From Aselliscus stoliczkanus (lineage: Eukaryota; Chordata; Mammalia; Chiroptera; Hipposideridae): a stretch of DNA of 64,000 bases. The number at the start of each line of letters is the position of its first letter. Position 1 is the stretch's first letter. Of the stretch, positions 43,762-56,500 are shown in pieces. The notes beneath the pieces were generated by a model that saw only the letters and a program-made list of their open reading frames with translations, did no database searches and had not been told where the DNA came from. The position numbers were made by a program, and so were the translations under genes. The stretch is from NCBI GenBank assembly GCA_033961575.1, contig CM066740.1, positions 62,069,213 through 62,133,212 on the forward strand. The letters run 5' to 3'.

Positions 43762-46218
43762 TTTTCTCTGAAAAGTGATGCTAGATAACCTGCAGTTGCT
43801 TAGGCATAAAATGTTAAACTGAGTTATTTGCTCACCATAACCATAAAGGAAGCAGCAATAATAATAAGAAGCTCACCACTTCAAGCAAGGTCTCATCACC
43901 AGAACTCTCATCTCTTATGACTCCACATATTCCCTGATCTCATCCTCTCTCTCACATCTCCCACATTCCCTCGAATGCTCCTACTGTGTCCTCTGGAATC
44001 ATGGTCCTCTCAGCAGAATCTCCTGCATCTTCAAAAAACTGGGCTGACTGTCTTCCTCACCATATTATTCTAATGAAAACATGGTTCCATCTGAGCTCCC
44101 TGCTCTTCCCAGGGCCCTCTCAGGTAGGCTGCTTTCTTTCTCATATATTTAGTACCACCAGACATGGAGATGGAGGGTGATTATGCCACCCACACATGGT
44201 ATCTCCCTTCTCCACAAACCTGCATCCCATTGTGATCTCAATTTCAAGCATTCTATTCTCTGATCAGCTCCTTGCAACTCCAAAAATACTGAGATGCCCC
44301 AAAATTCATAGTCCATTAAACCACATACTTTCCAATATTCCTCATCCATTCTGTGTCCTGATTTCTCTCCTCACCTAGTTTGTATTACCTGGCCCATAAT
44401 TATAATCATTCCTTTGTAACTCTCTTCAACTCCCTCATCCCCTCCCTCTTCTATTGTACTTGCTTGGCATAACCCCAAACCTAGTTAAATCCAGTTTTCT
44501 ATGTACTGTAGTCACCTATATGACTACACCCATGTAGCTGAAGATGGTTACAAAACACACAACAATCCTGACCTATCTCTTTAAATTCATTAACTCCAGT
44601 GCACATGGATCCTTCCACGAAACTGGACTATATTTTTAATTTTCTCTGTCCATTCATTCCCATATTTAACTCTAAAGCTATATGCCAACAGAACCAGGAT
44701 GCCAGAAGATATTACTTCCTTTAGCTCTCTGGACATCTAGGTAGCACTCATGGCAACCAGAACCCTTGGGCCAGTTGCCTTCTGCCCCAATATACTTGCC
44801 CAGGCCTCTAAATGCCTTCCCAATTATTCACCCTAATATCTCTTTCTTTAAAAAAAAAATGTATGCCGGGCCAGCCGAGTTGCTCAGTTGGTTAAGAGCT
44901 CACTCAAGAGTGTGAGCTGAGCCCTGAGCAACAGCTGTTCGAGGCCAGCCCTAGCTGAGCTGCCATTGAGCTGCCAACAGGTGGCAGGATGGCTCAGCCA
45001 AAAAAATTTAAAAACAAAAATAAAAATAAATTTTAAAAATGTATGCCATGACTTTAAAAGACTGGGGGAAACTATCTTAAATGACAGTTCACACTTCCTT
45101 CTCCTTAAATTCCCAATATTCCCTTTCCTATCCTCATGCTCAATTTATAACTTTCTTTCTATTTAATTGATAAAAATTGAGTCAATGTAAAAAGGAAAAA
45201 CTTTCATAAACTACCATCCTCACATTTATCAACTTAATTTCTCTCCTGCTTCTATGGATAATGTCCATCCTTCTCACTAATAGTGATCTTTTCTCTTATG
45301 CCCTAAATCCCTTACCTCTCGCTACTCAAGGTAATCTGGGACATCTCTTAAGCTTTCCCCACATTCCCTTATCATTCATTAATTATCCCCATATCCAATA
45401 CATTAATAGGATGTTATTCCTCTTGTCTCAAAAACAAACAAAAAACTTGACTTCACTTTCCCATCCACTTATCACGCATTTCTCTCCTTGAAGTAAAACT
45501 TATAAAAGTCTGTACTCACTGTCTCTGATTTCTCTCTTCCCAATCTCTTGAGTCCCACTAAAATGCTCTTATAGAAGTCACCAATGGCATTTGGAAAGCT
45601 AAATTCAGTGGTAAATTCTCATTCCTCATCTTAATGGACCTACAAGATTTGACTAAGTTCATCATCCCTTCTTGAAACACATTCCAAACTTGGATTTCAA
45701 TGCTATTCTCTCTACATTCTCCTCACCTGTTTTATCTTAGCCTCCATCTCTTTTTCACAGTCTCCAAAGTCAGATTGTCTCAGGCCCTCAATCTCTCTTT
45801 TCTATGTTCATTCAGACTCTAGATCATCTAATCTGAAAGCATCCTTAAACTTTAAAATGCCTACAGAATACCTGGAGATCATGATAAAGTGTCAATACTG
45901 ATTCAATATTTCCAGGGTAGGGCCTTTTAGTGCTGTAGTAGCAGGAGCTAGTTCTCTCTCATGGTGCAAACACAATCTACATTTTGACGACTTTTATATT
46001 TCTGTTTCCACTCTGGACCTCTTTCCTGACCTTCTGCCCCATATATTCAACAGTTCACTGGACATTCCACATGACTGTGTCAAACTTAACGAGCTAAGTG
46101 TCCTGAATCCTGAGCGTGTCCTCAGTCTTGCCCTCTCCCCCCACAACCAGTGTCTCCTTCAGTCTTCCTCATCTTAGCAAATAACAATTTCATTCTTAAA
46201 ACTTTTCAAGCCCAAAAC
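43762..46218. other. Pyrimidine-rich intergenic DNA, probably an old LINE
   Basis: A long C/T-rich strand with blocks such as ctttagctctctggacatct and ttcactttcccatccactta suggests a decayed L2-like element interrupted by the SINE at 44868. Assignment is weak. Confidence 0.4.
44868..45034 (+). mobile_element. Variant tRNA-derived SINE (second subfamily), 13-bp TSD
   Basis: GGGCCAGCCGAGTTGCTCAG head, then TGTGAGCTGAGCCCTGAGCA and CTGCCAACAGGTGGCAGGAT, A-rich tail. AAAAATGTATGCC flanks both sides (44855-44867, 45035-45047). Same subfamily as the element at 51122. Confidence 0.9.
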
Positions 46219-46233
46219 TTTAGTATCATCCTT

Positions 46234-46341
46234 TTTTTTTTTTTTTTGAGGGCAGTGTCACCGGCCCTCATATGTGGGACCCGAACCGGGGCCACTGGCT
46301 TCCCAAGCCAGCGCTTAACCACCGCGCCACTCAGCCGGCCT
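46234..46341 (-). mobile_element. Short SINE, antisense, 15-bp TSD
   Basis: TTTAGTATCATCCTT at 46219-46233 and 46342-46356 encloses the reverse complement of the short family with a T tract on the left. Confidence 0.93.
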
Positions 46342-46439
46342 TTTAGTATCATCCTTGAGTCTTCTCCTTCTTTCATACCCTATATCCAATTTATCATCAA
46401 ATTTTGTTGCTTCTGTCTTCAGGATACCTGCAGAACCCA

Positions 46440-47115
46440 ACCATATCTCAGCTCCACAAATTTTGTCATCTTGGTCCACGTTGCCATGGCCTCTCACTAT
46501 TGCAGTAGAGTCTTAGCTGGTCTCCCCAGTCTTTTACTCATTGGCTGTCTAGCCAACACAGCATAGAATGATCCTGCTAGAATAGAACTCAAATTACTCC
46601 ACTTCTCACTGAAAACACTCCAGTAATCCCCCTTATCACAGAGTAAAAGCCAGCTGTTCATACAGAAGATTGTATCATTGACCCATATCCCACTCCCTCC
46701 GCCTCCCCCCCCGCCCCCCCCGCTTCACCCCATGATTCTATTACCCTCTCCAATCCAGATGCAGCACCTCCTGGCTGTTCCTCCAACACACCAAGCACGA
46801 TTTTTCCTTTGCTTTGCTTTTGCTCTTGCATTTGCTTCAAATATTCAAGGTACCCACATGACTTCTTTCCTCATTTCCTTTAGGTCTCTACTCAGTTGTC
46901 ACCTTACTAATGAGGACTTTTCTGACTATGAAATATAAAACAATCCCTCTAAATCCTGGCTTTATTTTTCTTGTTAATTACCATCTGTCATGGCACGCCC
47001 CACGAGTCGGAGGACTTTGCCATTTTTGTTCATTGCTGTATCCTTTGCCCTTAGACCACATAGATGCACTCAGGAATGGGTTCAGCATTTGTTCAAGGAT
47101 TCTCACTTGATGTTC
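46440..47115 (+). mobile_element. L2 fossil
   Basis: Same order as other L2 3' ends: cttagctggtctccccagtc, ccctctccaatccagatgca, ctcagttgtcaccttactaa, tcattgctgtatcctttgcc. The C-rich run near 46695-46724 lies inside. Confidence 0.7.
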
Positions 47116-47482
47116 TTGCCACTTTCTGAATAAGTGCTTCTAAAGCAGCCTCAGATGCCAGGCACCACCCAGTTGTTCTTGATATCAGTTGATAAGCTTC
47201 ATTCTCCCTGGTCACACTGCGGCTGTGCTCCACGGGTTTTCTCGGCATCATAGCTCTTCTCAGCCCCCCTTAGAAACCCAGTCTATAAGGTCAGTGGTTC
47301 TCAGCTGGCTGCACATTAGAACCACCCAGGGAGGCTTTACGCTATCCATAACCTAACCTCATTCTACCAAGATTCTTCTCTAACTGGTTCGGGATGGTCC
47401 TATTTCAGTGTTTTCTTCAGTTACCCAGATTTTCTTAATGTTCCTAGTCCAGGCTTCATGACCACTGCTTTGATGAATATTA

Positions 47483-47838
47483 CTATTTCGTTCAGGCTGC
47501 TACAACAGAACACCACCAGCTAGGTGGCTTAAATAATAGACATTTATTTCTCACAGTTCTGGAGGCTGGGAGTCCAAGATCAAGGTGCTGGCAGATCTGG
47601 TGTCCGGAGAGAGCTGGTTTCCTGGGTCATACGCAGCAGTCTTCTGACCACGACCTCAAAAAAGTGGGCCAGAGAGCAGACTGGAGTCTCTTTAAAAGGG
47701 CACTAATTCCATTCAAGAGGGCTCCACCTTCATGACCTAATCACCCCAATGACTCCACTACCTAATATCATCACATTGGGGTTAGGGTTTCAATATACAC
47801 ATTTGTAGTGGGGACACAAACGTTTAGTCCGTAACAAT
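47483..47838 (-). mobile_element. Solo LTR, MaLR/ERVL type, antisense
   Basis: Reverse of the family at 31329: cgttcaggctgctacaacag at left, tctcacagttctggaggctg, ttcatgacctaatcacccca, and acaaacgtttagtccgtaac at right. Confidence 0.8.
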
Positions 47839-47867
47839 CACTTTGACCTCAAATGGATAATCTATTG

Positions 47868-48068
47868 TAGATCGGTGAGTTTTTTAAACTTTAATGTGAA
47901 TAAGAACCTCCTGGAAGGTTTGTTAAAATGGTTTTCTGAGCAACTCCCCAGGTATTCTAATTCAGGAGGCTCGGGGAGGGGAACATGAGTTTCTATAATA
48001 CTTCTAACAAGTGCATAGGTAATGAATGACCTGGGGGGCCCAGGGCTACAGCCTGAGAACCACTGGCC
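47868..48068. mobile_element. hAT-Charlie (MER5-type) fossil
   Basis: It has the typical order: aatgtgaataagaacctcct, ggaaggtttgttaaaatgg, ccccaggtattctaattcag and cctgagaaccactgg at the end. A second fragment of the same kind starts at about 47293 (cagtggttctcagctggctg). Confidence 0.7.
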
Positions 48069-48069
48069 T

Positions 48070-50986
48070 AGTTCTTTCAGGCTGATTAATACCTGTGTGG
48101 AGGAATCTCCACCGACACCTGGAGAGCCAGCAGCAGGCTCTCTCCTTCTCCCTCTTCTTAGAGTAAGTTCCCTCCCCAGTAGTGAGGACACAGCTACTTC
48201 CTTTTTTTTTTTTTTTGAGGCTTGACTCTGTAGATACTGAACAGTTTGTCCATGAGCAGTCCCTTTGAAAGAGAAAAAGTAGGTGCTGTCTTCCATAGGC
48301 ACACCCAAAAGATGGCAGGTGAAAACAATGTTGGTATGCATATATTTTCCAGCCAACAGTAAGGATTTTCCATGCCCTTCCCTTACTGAATATATGTCTT
48401 AGGCCAACCTTCCCCAAGACACAGAATGTTAAGTGGCACAAGGAAATGCAGAATTGCATGGCCAAATAAACTGAGAAACATTGCACAGACATTCCACTCT
48501 TAGAGAGTCAAAAAAAGCACCTTTGCATATTAAAGATTCTACGAAGTCCTGCGGTAGCCAATGAAATTCCATAAACAGACTGAGAAACTACTGATATAGG
48601 TCATTCCAAGCCTTTTGTTACAGTATTACACCTTTACAGACTTTGGGCTGTGTTGGGCAGAATCCGGAGGAATCAGTGACAGAGCTACAAGCCCAAATCT
48701 GAGTAGTACTGCAACTTCCTCCTGTGGTGAGCATTCTGTTTTTCTAAGGAGATTTTCTGCAGTTTGAGACTCTGTGGGAGGGCAGAGCAGGGCTGGGAGG
48801 CTCTCTAAAGAGGAAAGCATAACTAGAAATTGTTCTCTGACTCTTGGTGAGGTAAACTGTCAGATGACTTCTCTCTGATTAGAAATGAGTCTAAACTTTC
48901 CAATGGCTCAAAATCCAGGAGTGAGATGTGATTTCTGGAAATACCTATAACCTTTCTGAGACTCATAGTTCTTAGAACCTCCTTCACAGGGATTGTCTGA
49001 GTAACCAAATGAGAATTATATATAAAAAGCACCTGGCCCATAGTCTTTGGGGTAAAAAAAAAAAAAAAGAAAAAAGTCAGCTAGGAGTTGAAAAATCAGA
49101 AAAACTAAAAACCATAGGAATTTGTATTAAGTTGGAGGGCAACTTCCAGAACAGCAAACTAAGGCATTCTGTGGACCCCTCTTTCCAGTGAAACAACCAT
49201 TGCTGGTAAAAATGATCAAACCATTTAAACTCTGGAGACTGTCCTAATGGCATACAGCAATGAAGAACGAGTCATTAAAAAAAGTATAGTAAATCTTAGT
49301 AAGAACAGCAAAAGTCCTTTAGCTTTCAACAGTGATAAAAGTACTTAAGCCACAATTTGCTCCCTCTTCCCATCCCTATCTCATTGTGACAACAGCTCTA
49401 TTGGGGGTTGGTTATGGCCAAAAAGTTGGGGTTCCCTCTTCTCCCTCCATTCACAGTCTAAGACTGCAGTATTTTCTTTGGGGTGCAGGGCAACAGGACT
49501 TCTCATTCCCCCAGCCCGTAGCTTTGTTGCAGAGTCTAAATTCCACGCGAAGGCAATGGAGAAGTAAGAGGCTCCCTTCCTCCCTTCCTGTTGTTGGGCA
49601 GAGGCTCCACCCAGGTGCGGCTGGCCAAGAATCCTGGAGCTCCCATCGCCTCACCCCACTCGTTCACAGGGCAGAAGTGTTATGCCAGGAAAGGCAAGCT
49701 TAGAAAACCAGAGTCTACCATCCCTACCCAACATCTTACTATTTTAGTGACCAAATTTTTGTTTTCAAATACCATTTCCCACTGAAAGGAATCAGGGTTC
49801 CTTGAAGAAGTGTGTAGTAGGGACCAGGCCCACAGGCAGATGAGCGGACAGTCAAAGTCCCTGGGCTCCATGGGAACAGGACAGACAGCCAGTTCTGCAC
49901 GCTGGACAGCAGGTAGGTCTCCCGACTTCCTGGGATGCTGTGTGCATGGGAGTGGGCCTGCAGGGCCTGCCAGATGATTTCTCCCATGGAATGCTCTTTG
50001 TTTGCTGGACCTGTATTATCTTGCTTCTTCTTCACCTGAGTGAGGATCACTACTCTTCGGCTGGCCGCCACGGTAGACTCTCCCTGGTCTGTAAGTCTCA
50101 ATAAACGTATGTCCGAACTCAGCCACCTGGTGTGTTCTTTTGATTTGCAGTTTCTCAGGCATAAATCTTGGGACAACCCAGAATCAGTCTGAACGAAGTG
50201 GTTAATTCCATGTCTGCAAGTAAGCTTAGAATATGGACAGACTATCCTCAGAATATGGACAGAATATGCTCAGACTATCTTGTCATACCAAAATGCAAGG
50301 AAACCATCAAAACCTAGTAGGGTATTTTAATGGGCTCAGAAGGCAACTAGAAGAAGCCTGTGGATTTAACTACCAAATTATAGGAAATATGGAGGACAGA
50401 AACTATTAAACAACACCATGGAAATGAAAATAGCAAAATCCAGACTGTGGGAAACTGCAAAGGACAAATGACCCAGTTTCTTCAATCAGTAAATTACATG
50501 AGAAAATAAAAAGAAGGAAAGAAAATGGAGGAAGAATCTATAAATGGACTTAAGAGATATATGAACCAGTTGCAATATGTGAACCTTAATTGGATCTTGA
50601 TTCAAGCAAACTACAGACAATCTGTTTTGTACCCTTCAGATGTGAATGAATTTCTGTTGCCACAGTTAAACTAAATAATACCAGTTCCTCAGCAACATGG
50701 TTCCAATTTCAGTTACCACAATGTATGTGTATTAACTGTGAGTAATTGCATAAAGTACAAATGTTGCTACCAGCTCTTCAGTCCACAAATCACTACAGAG
50801 ACAACAGTTTTGCATCATGCTCAGTGACCAATTTGTCACTTCTTTCAAAACCCGTTGGTGACTGGCCACTGTGCAACTGTTATCTAGTCCACTCACAACC
50901 AGCAAAATGTGGGGAGTATGTGGTTGTGTTGCCTCCTTGTATCTCATTGATAAACCCACATGACATTTTACAAAAGTAGAGAATCA
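48070..50986. other. Intergenic DNA
   Basis: 49050-49330 resembles an old L1 5' region (cttccagaacagcaaactaa; cagtgaaacaaccattgctg) and 50200-50640 another old A-rich retroelement. A possible LTR is listed at 49795. No gene seen. Confidence 0.45.
49795..50200 (+). mobile_element. Possible old retroviral LTR fragment
   Basis: CTCAATAAACGTATGTCC preceded by a long GC-moderate segment and followed by TTTGATTTGCAGTTTCTCAG resembles R/U5 of an endogenous retroviral LTR. No coding region or TSD seen. Confidence 0.35.
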
Positions 50987-50998
50987 AGAGGGAATTGG

Positions 50999-51110
50999 GG
51001 GCCGGCTGAGTGGCGCGGTGGTTAAGTGCTGGCTTGGGAAGCCAGCAGCCCCGGTTCAGTCTCACATACGAGGGCCAGTGACACTGCCCTCAAAAAAAAA
51101 AAAAAAAAAA
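50999..51110 (+). mobile_element. Short SINE, first of two in one target site
   Basis: GGGCCGGCTGAGTGGCGCGG head, A tail of 18. The target GGAATTGG is present before (50991-50998), between (51111-51118) and after (51280-51287) the two SINEs. Confidence 0.9.
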
Positions 51111-51121
51111 GGAATTGGCCA

Positions 51122-51275
51122 GGGCCGGCTGAGTGGTTCAGTTGGTAAAGAGCTAACTCAAGAGTGTGAGCTGAGCTCTGAGCAACAGCAGTTCCATGCC
51201 CAGCCTGAGCTCAGCTGCCCCTAAACTGCCAACAGGTGGTAATATGGCTCAGCTTAAAAAAAAAAAAAAAAAAAA
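51122..51275 (+). mobile_element. Variant SINE, second in the same target site
   Basis: GGGCCGGCTGAGTGGTTCAG head, TGTGAGCTGAGCTCTGAGCA middle, A tail of about 21, followed by AGAGGGAATTGGCCA, the intact target. Confidence 0.9.
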
Positions 51276-52350
51276 AGAGGGAATTGGCCAACAGAGATGA
51301 AAATGTAGCAATGAAACAAAAAGTGATAATGCTGGAAGTGAAATTCAAGTTGAATGTAAAAGGAGTTACAGAAGAGCTGACAGGGGGACCATTCACGTTA
51401 TGGCCATTCAAGAGACTAGATATGCAGCCTGAGGAACTCAGTGAAGGAAAACTTAGCGACATAACTGAAAAAAGTGGTGTGACAAAAAGACAAAGAAGTC
51501 CCAGTAGAAGTGACATCAGCAAAAATCTTTACATGAAACAAACTCATCTCCAAGAGTTTTTCATAACATCAGAGGCACAAAGGATAAAATGTTGGGAACT
51601 GATCCAAACGTAGGCATATCATAACTTGCCAATACACAGAAGAGATGCTCTCTTCATATTGTAAGTTATAAAACCAAAAGAAGGCAAGCATTGTTCAAAC
51701 TATTCTTCGTTTTCCTTTTGCTTCTGAACATTTTTTTTTCACAAATAGGATTATGCAGAAGCAACTCAATTTGTCATTTCAATCAAAACAAGTCATCACT
51801 GTTTTAAAACAAACTGTTGAAAACAATACATACAATGAGTGCACACTCTATGCTTCTGTCCTTGTCTTTCTCTTCACTCCCTGCTTTCTGATTTCTGGAG
51901 GGTTCACCTCATCACTAGTGACCGGCTTTGCTCTTGGTAATCTTTGAGATGTCTTTTCTTCTGATTCTTCATCACTGTCTGATGAATAGATTCTGGCTTG
52001 TTCCTCTCCAAGTTCCTCCTCAGTACTGGTTTTTAAGGCTCCATTGCCTTCTTCCTTCTCATCATCACTGCTCAGGTCCTGGTGGGGGGCTCTTGGCTCC
52101 TTCTGGTTCTGCTTGTTCTGCAGACAGACTGTCATCTTCTGATGAGTTGACCTCAAACATTTGTCTTCTTTCTTAATCTTTTCAGTATGTTGGCATTGAG
52201 GATCACAAGCAGCAATTGGTCAGATTCTAACCTTCTGTGTCCCCAAGCATCTATGAGCAAGTGGCAGCAGGGCCACCTTTCTACAATATGTGTGGCACAG
52301 TCCATAGAGTAAGGTCTAAAGGTGAGTTTGGATTTAAAGACGTCTTGTCT

Positions 52351-52463
52351 CGGGCCGGCCGAGTGGCGCGGTGGTTAAGCGCTGGTCTGGGACGCCAGCG
52401 GCCCCGGTTCGGGTCCCACATATGAGGGCCAGTGACACTGCCCTCAAAAAAAAAAAAAAAAAA
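52351..52463 (+). mobile_element. Short SINE inside the LEO1 pseudogene
   Basis: Flanked by AAAGACGTCTTGTC (52336-52349) and AAAGATGTCTTGTC (52464-52477). The only difference is a CpG to TpG change, which dates the duplication as old enough for one CpG decay. Confidence 0.92.
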
Positions 52464-52679
52464 AAAGATGTCTTGTCCCTATAGACTAGTGTTTTCTCTA
52501 AAAACAGATGGATGTGATTGCCCTGCATGGGGCTTCGTAGACATTGAACACTTCACTGCCTACATGCAGGGACCGGCTTCCATCTGACCACATGACAATC
52601 CAAGCACTGCTTTGTTTAATTTCATTTCCTTCTTCATCCCGGCGTATCCTTCAGCATATAGTATTTTCTACCTTTACTT

Positions 52680-53121
52680 TTTTTTTTTTCAAAGATTTTT
52701 ATTGGGGAATTGGGGGAGGGGAACAGTGTTGGGGAACTGGGGAAGGGGAACAGACAAGTTGCTGTCCTTTTGTTCTTCAGTCTAGTTGTGGAAGACATTG
52801 CTTTACTGGCCCATGTTGGTATCATCATTGCGCTCTTCCTGGGTGAGGCAGATCGGTTACCGGCCTCTGGACGGCCACTCATGGCGGCTCTTTGCAGCTC
52901 ACACTGGCTGCCGGCCACTCACTGTAGCCTATGGCAGCCCACTGCAGCAGGGGCTGCAGCTGTTCCATCCCGGGGACTCACAGCAGCCTAGCTCCAGGTG
53001 GAGTTGTTGTTCACCATCTTAACTGTAGAGGGTAGTGTCACTGGCCCTCATATGTGGGATCCGAACTGGGGCCGCTGGTGTTTTAAGCCAGCTCTCAACC
53101 AATGCGCCACTCAGCTGGCCC
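52680..53121 (-). mobile_element. Long SINE, antisense, inside the LEO1 pseudogene
   Basis: The target is TCTACCTTTA(C/A)TTTT on both sides (52666-52680, 53122-53136). The element is complete, with TTTTTATTGGGG at the tail side and CAGCTGGCCC at the head. It cuts the pseudogene after KLKVE. Confidence 0.9.
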
Positions 53122-53598
53122 TCTACCTTTAATTTTAACCTGGTCCTCTATCTTCCTCATCAAGCACTTTCTCATTTTCAAATTCATCTTCATAATACTG
53201 AGGATAAAAAGGTTTGGGTTCTATGGTGAGAAATTTGGGTAGCTTAACAAAGTATAATTCATTTTGTCAATGAGAGTTGATATTGGGAATTTCTACTTCT
53301 TTTCTGGTTCCAGAAATCGGCTCTTCCCAGTGCTGGTCCTGAGGCAATCCACATTCATAACAGGCTATCCTGGAATAGGTGTAGATTGTCATCATCACTC
53401 TCTGAAGAAATGTCATCTGTGTCTCCAAAAGGATCCATGGTTCCATTCTAATTTGAGGAAGTACCCAGCTGGTAATGCTGTCTCTCCAGGGAGTATGATG
53501 AAGCTGACTCTCCACGTGTTGGTAAAACTGCAAATCGGATTGAACTGCTGTGGGAAGGAACCACTGGAGTGAAGAAGTGTTCTATTCAAACTATTCTT

Positions 53599-56500
53599 GA
53601 CAAATACTTTACAAAGAAACAAAACACTTTAATTCTCAATGTTCCTAATGTTTTAAGTTAGTGTACTAAATAGTATTACTAGTTTTTCCATTTTCTCATA
53701 TATTTATAGCCAACAGTTTTTAATGTTTAATTGTTTAATGTTTTAAAGATCACGGAGTAATCATAATTTTTTCCATTAATTATTTAAACTATTTTTTCAT
53801 GTTCATTTTTATAGTCCCACACTACTATCAAAGTGAGGACTACTTATATTTGAAGAAAAATGAAACAATGACGTTTATATTGAGTAGATATTTGAGGCTA
53901 TTAAGGACTTTTTATTTCTTACTTAAGGCAATGTCAACATGGCTATGTTAAAAAAAAGAAGATGAGAAAGTCCTTGTCTTTTAGAGATACATACAGCTGA
54001 AGTTATGTGATATCTGGGATTTGCTCAAAATAATGTAGTAGGGAAGTACAACAGAGTACAGATGAAATAAATTTGAAGCTGTGAAGTTTATTATACCAAA
54101 TGTTTACTTTCATATATTTAAAATTTGCAAAAAAATTTTTTTAATGCTTTAGTTGACCAGAAAATGTAAAATAATGTAATAGTCATCCAATGTTTAATTG
54201 CAATGTTTAATTTTACATCTGTGGCTCCCTGGCCACCAAAAAGCCTGGCAATATTGCTGGGCTCAAGTAGAAATGGCTGGTGTGGTCTCCCAAATAGGAA
54301 GGAAGTGATGTCTGTGTGAGGACAAGCGGTTTCCTACTTTGCCTCCTTGAGGACACTAGAGTGTCCAGCCTAAATGGGAGATAAGAGGAAATAGAAATAA
54401 AAATTTTCTTCTCACAGTAAAATTGCCTATGATCACAAATTTTTTTCACAAATCTTTCTTTTAGCATATTAATAAGCCCCTGGTATCTGTTGCCACTTAA
54501 AAGGCAGAGGGGAAGAGAGATAGTTGATTATAAAATAGTCTTGTTTTTATTAGCTATAGCAAAGCAATCAGCTATGGCTAAATATATCATTTCTTTTTAC
54601 CATTTTGTTTAATCTAGCTTTCAGCTTTATTGAGATATAATAGATACTCAGCACTGTGTAAGTTTCATACACTTATATATTGCAAAATGATTCTCACTGT
54701 AGCATTAGTTAACACCTCCATCACATTACATAATTACCATTGCTTTTTGGGTGGCAAGAATATAATTAAGATTAGTGACTTTCTTAGTGACTTTCAGTAT
54801 ATAAAATAGCATTAACTATAATACTATATGTACATTAGATCCTCAAAATTTACTCACCTTACAATTGGAAGTTTGTGTACTGTGACTGACATCTTGTCAT
54901 CCCCCCCGCCCTCCTTCCCCAGACCCTGGTAACCACCATTCCATTCTCTGTATTGATCTTTTTCTTTTTAATAAAACAGGGAAAGCTTATTTCTTTATAC
55001 TATAATTTTTTGGGGGGTAAATTACAACTTTAATTTCACAGGCATTGTAGATTTCTGCATTTATTTTTAGCATTTGTGCCAATACTTGTTTCCATTTGTC
55101 AGCACATCTGTCATTGATGACAGTTAAAGCTCATTCCTTCTATTATTCTGTCAGTGTCAAAGGTGAATGGGAAAGAACATGGTTAAAGAGCTGTTAATAT
55201 CTCCAAACGATTCACACTTACTTTCCAATATTCACAATGGCTGAAGGAGAACATGTGTTGGAGATTTGTTTAAGTTGGTATGTGAGTCTCTTCTCATTTC
55301 CACGGTTGGCATAAGTGTTCTTTTGGGAAATTGGTTATCCTAACAATATGACAAAATCTCCACAAGGGGACAACTCTGGAAGGTCAATCTGTACTTTCTG
55401 TACAGATTTTGTAATTTGATGAATGGAAGATGTACTGTAAATTGTCTTAACTTTTTATCCAAATAACTATGTAGCATTATTGCTACATGAATGAAGTTAA
55501 AGGCCAGAGTGAGCATATCCACTTACACAGAAAATGTTAACTGTTTTTCCCAACGCTCTATATCATTTTACACAGAGAAACTGAGTTATTCAAAAGCAAG
55601 TGAGTGTTCCTAGTCTAATGAGTTAAAGAATAAGCCTAAACTTCTGCCAAAGATTCTCCCTTCTCTGAGAAAGTACATAGAGATGGATCCCCAGCTCCCT
55701 GTCAACTGACAGTCTCTGGCTCTCCACCCTGAGAGCAGCTAATAACCCCAACCCATTGATTTATAGTTCTCATGCCCCAACGTGTTTGTCTTGAATTTAT
55801 AGGTTTTTCCTATTGTATCTTCTAATAGGGAGTTGTGATTATCCACGCGTACTTTAACAGGTCAAACAGGTTTTTGTATTGAGCTCTTTAAACCTCATTC
55901 TGAATTGTCTCCCACATAGTATTTCAGGTTCTTTCTTTAGCAAACTACCAAAATATTTACACTGGGGGTTTTATTAGCCTTTCACTCTAATATGTAGCAA
56001 TTTCCCAACCCTGGTAGGTCCCCAGTTACTGGAAGGAAATGTACTTGTTTCAAGCTTTAGCATTTTTTTTCATGAGGAAGACAAAGTGAAAGTTCTGAGA
56101 AATCAATGCTGAAACTGTGTGTCAGGTGGGAGTGGGTGCAGATTGAGAAAAGAACCCCCAAAACTCAAGACTGACTTATAAAAACAAATGGATAAAAACA
56201 GAAGTTCTGTGGCAAAACAGTTTATATATTGATTGATTTTAATGGAAAAGAGGAGGGGAAAAAACCTGCTATGAGGAAAAGCCAGAGTTGGCATGAACAA
56301 TGGAGCTTGGGTGACCAGCACCGACTTTCTCTTCTTGTTTCAGCATTTTTCTTCTTACTGCGAGCTTTCAGAACTAGGGCTTATTTTGTAACCTTTAATT
56401 TGCATTGAACTCTTGAACCTTTCCAAAGTTTTGTTTTATTTTATTCAAAATGAGCTAGAAAAACTTCTGGTTTCTGACCTGGCATGTAAGTTGCTAGAAG

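Larger units (their letters stand above)
51708..53584 (-). pseudogene. LEO1: Processed pseudogene of LEO1 (PAF1 complex subunit), 5' truncated, cut by two SINEs
   Basis: Read on the minus strand and skipping the SINEs, the translation in shifting frames matches the C-terminal half of LEO1: [90 protein letters not shown] and EEQARIYSSDSDEESEE. LEO1 belongs to the PAF1 complex that travels with RNA polymerase II. There are no introns, many stops and frameshifts, and a 14-bp direct repeat TTCAAACTATTCTT flanks it (51694-51707 and 53585-53598) with a short T tract on the 3' side, so it is an L1-mediated retrocopy truncated at its 5' end. Interrupted by a long SINE at about 52680-53121 and a short SINE at about 52351-52463. 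Not expected to encode a protein. Confidence 0.88.

Noticed and set aside
47862..48492. Two overlapping open frames of about 150 codons on -
   Set aside because: They run through a MER5-type fossil and a poly(T) tract, so chance frames.
49739..50176. 145-codon open frame on -
   Set aside because: It overlaps a possible LTR and shows no conserved motif.
55300..55700. Human-like +6.8 kb CFTR insulator
   Set aside because: By distance it should be here, but I see no convincing CTCF core by eye.
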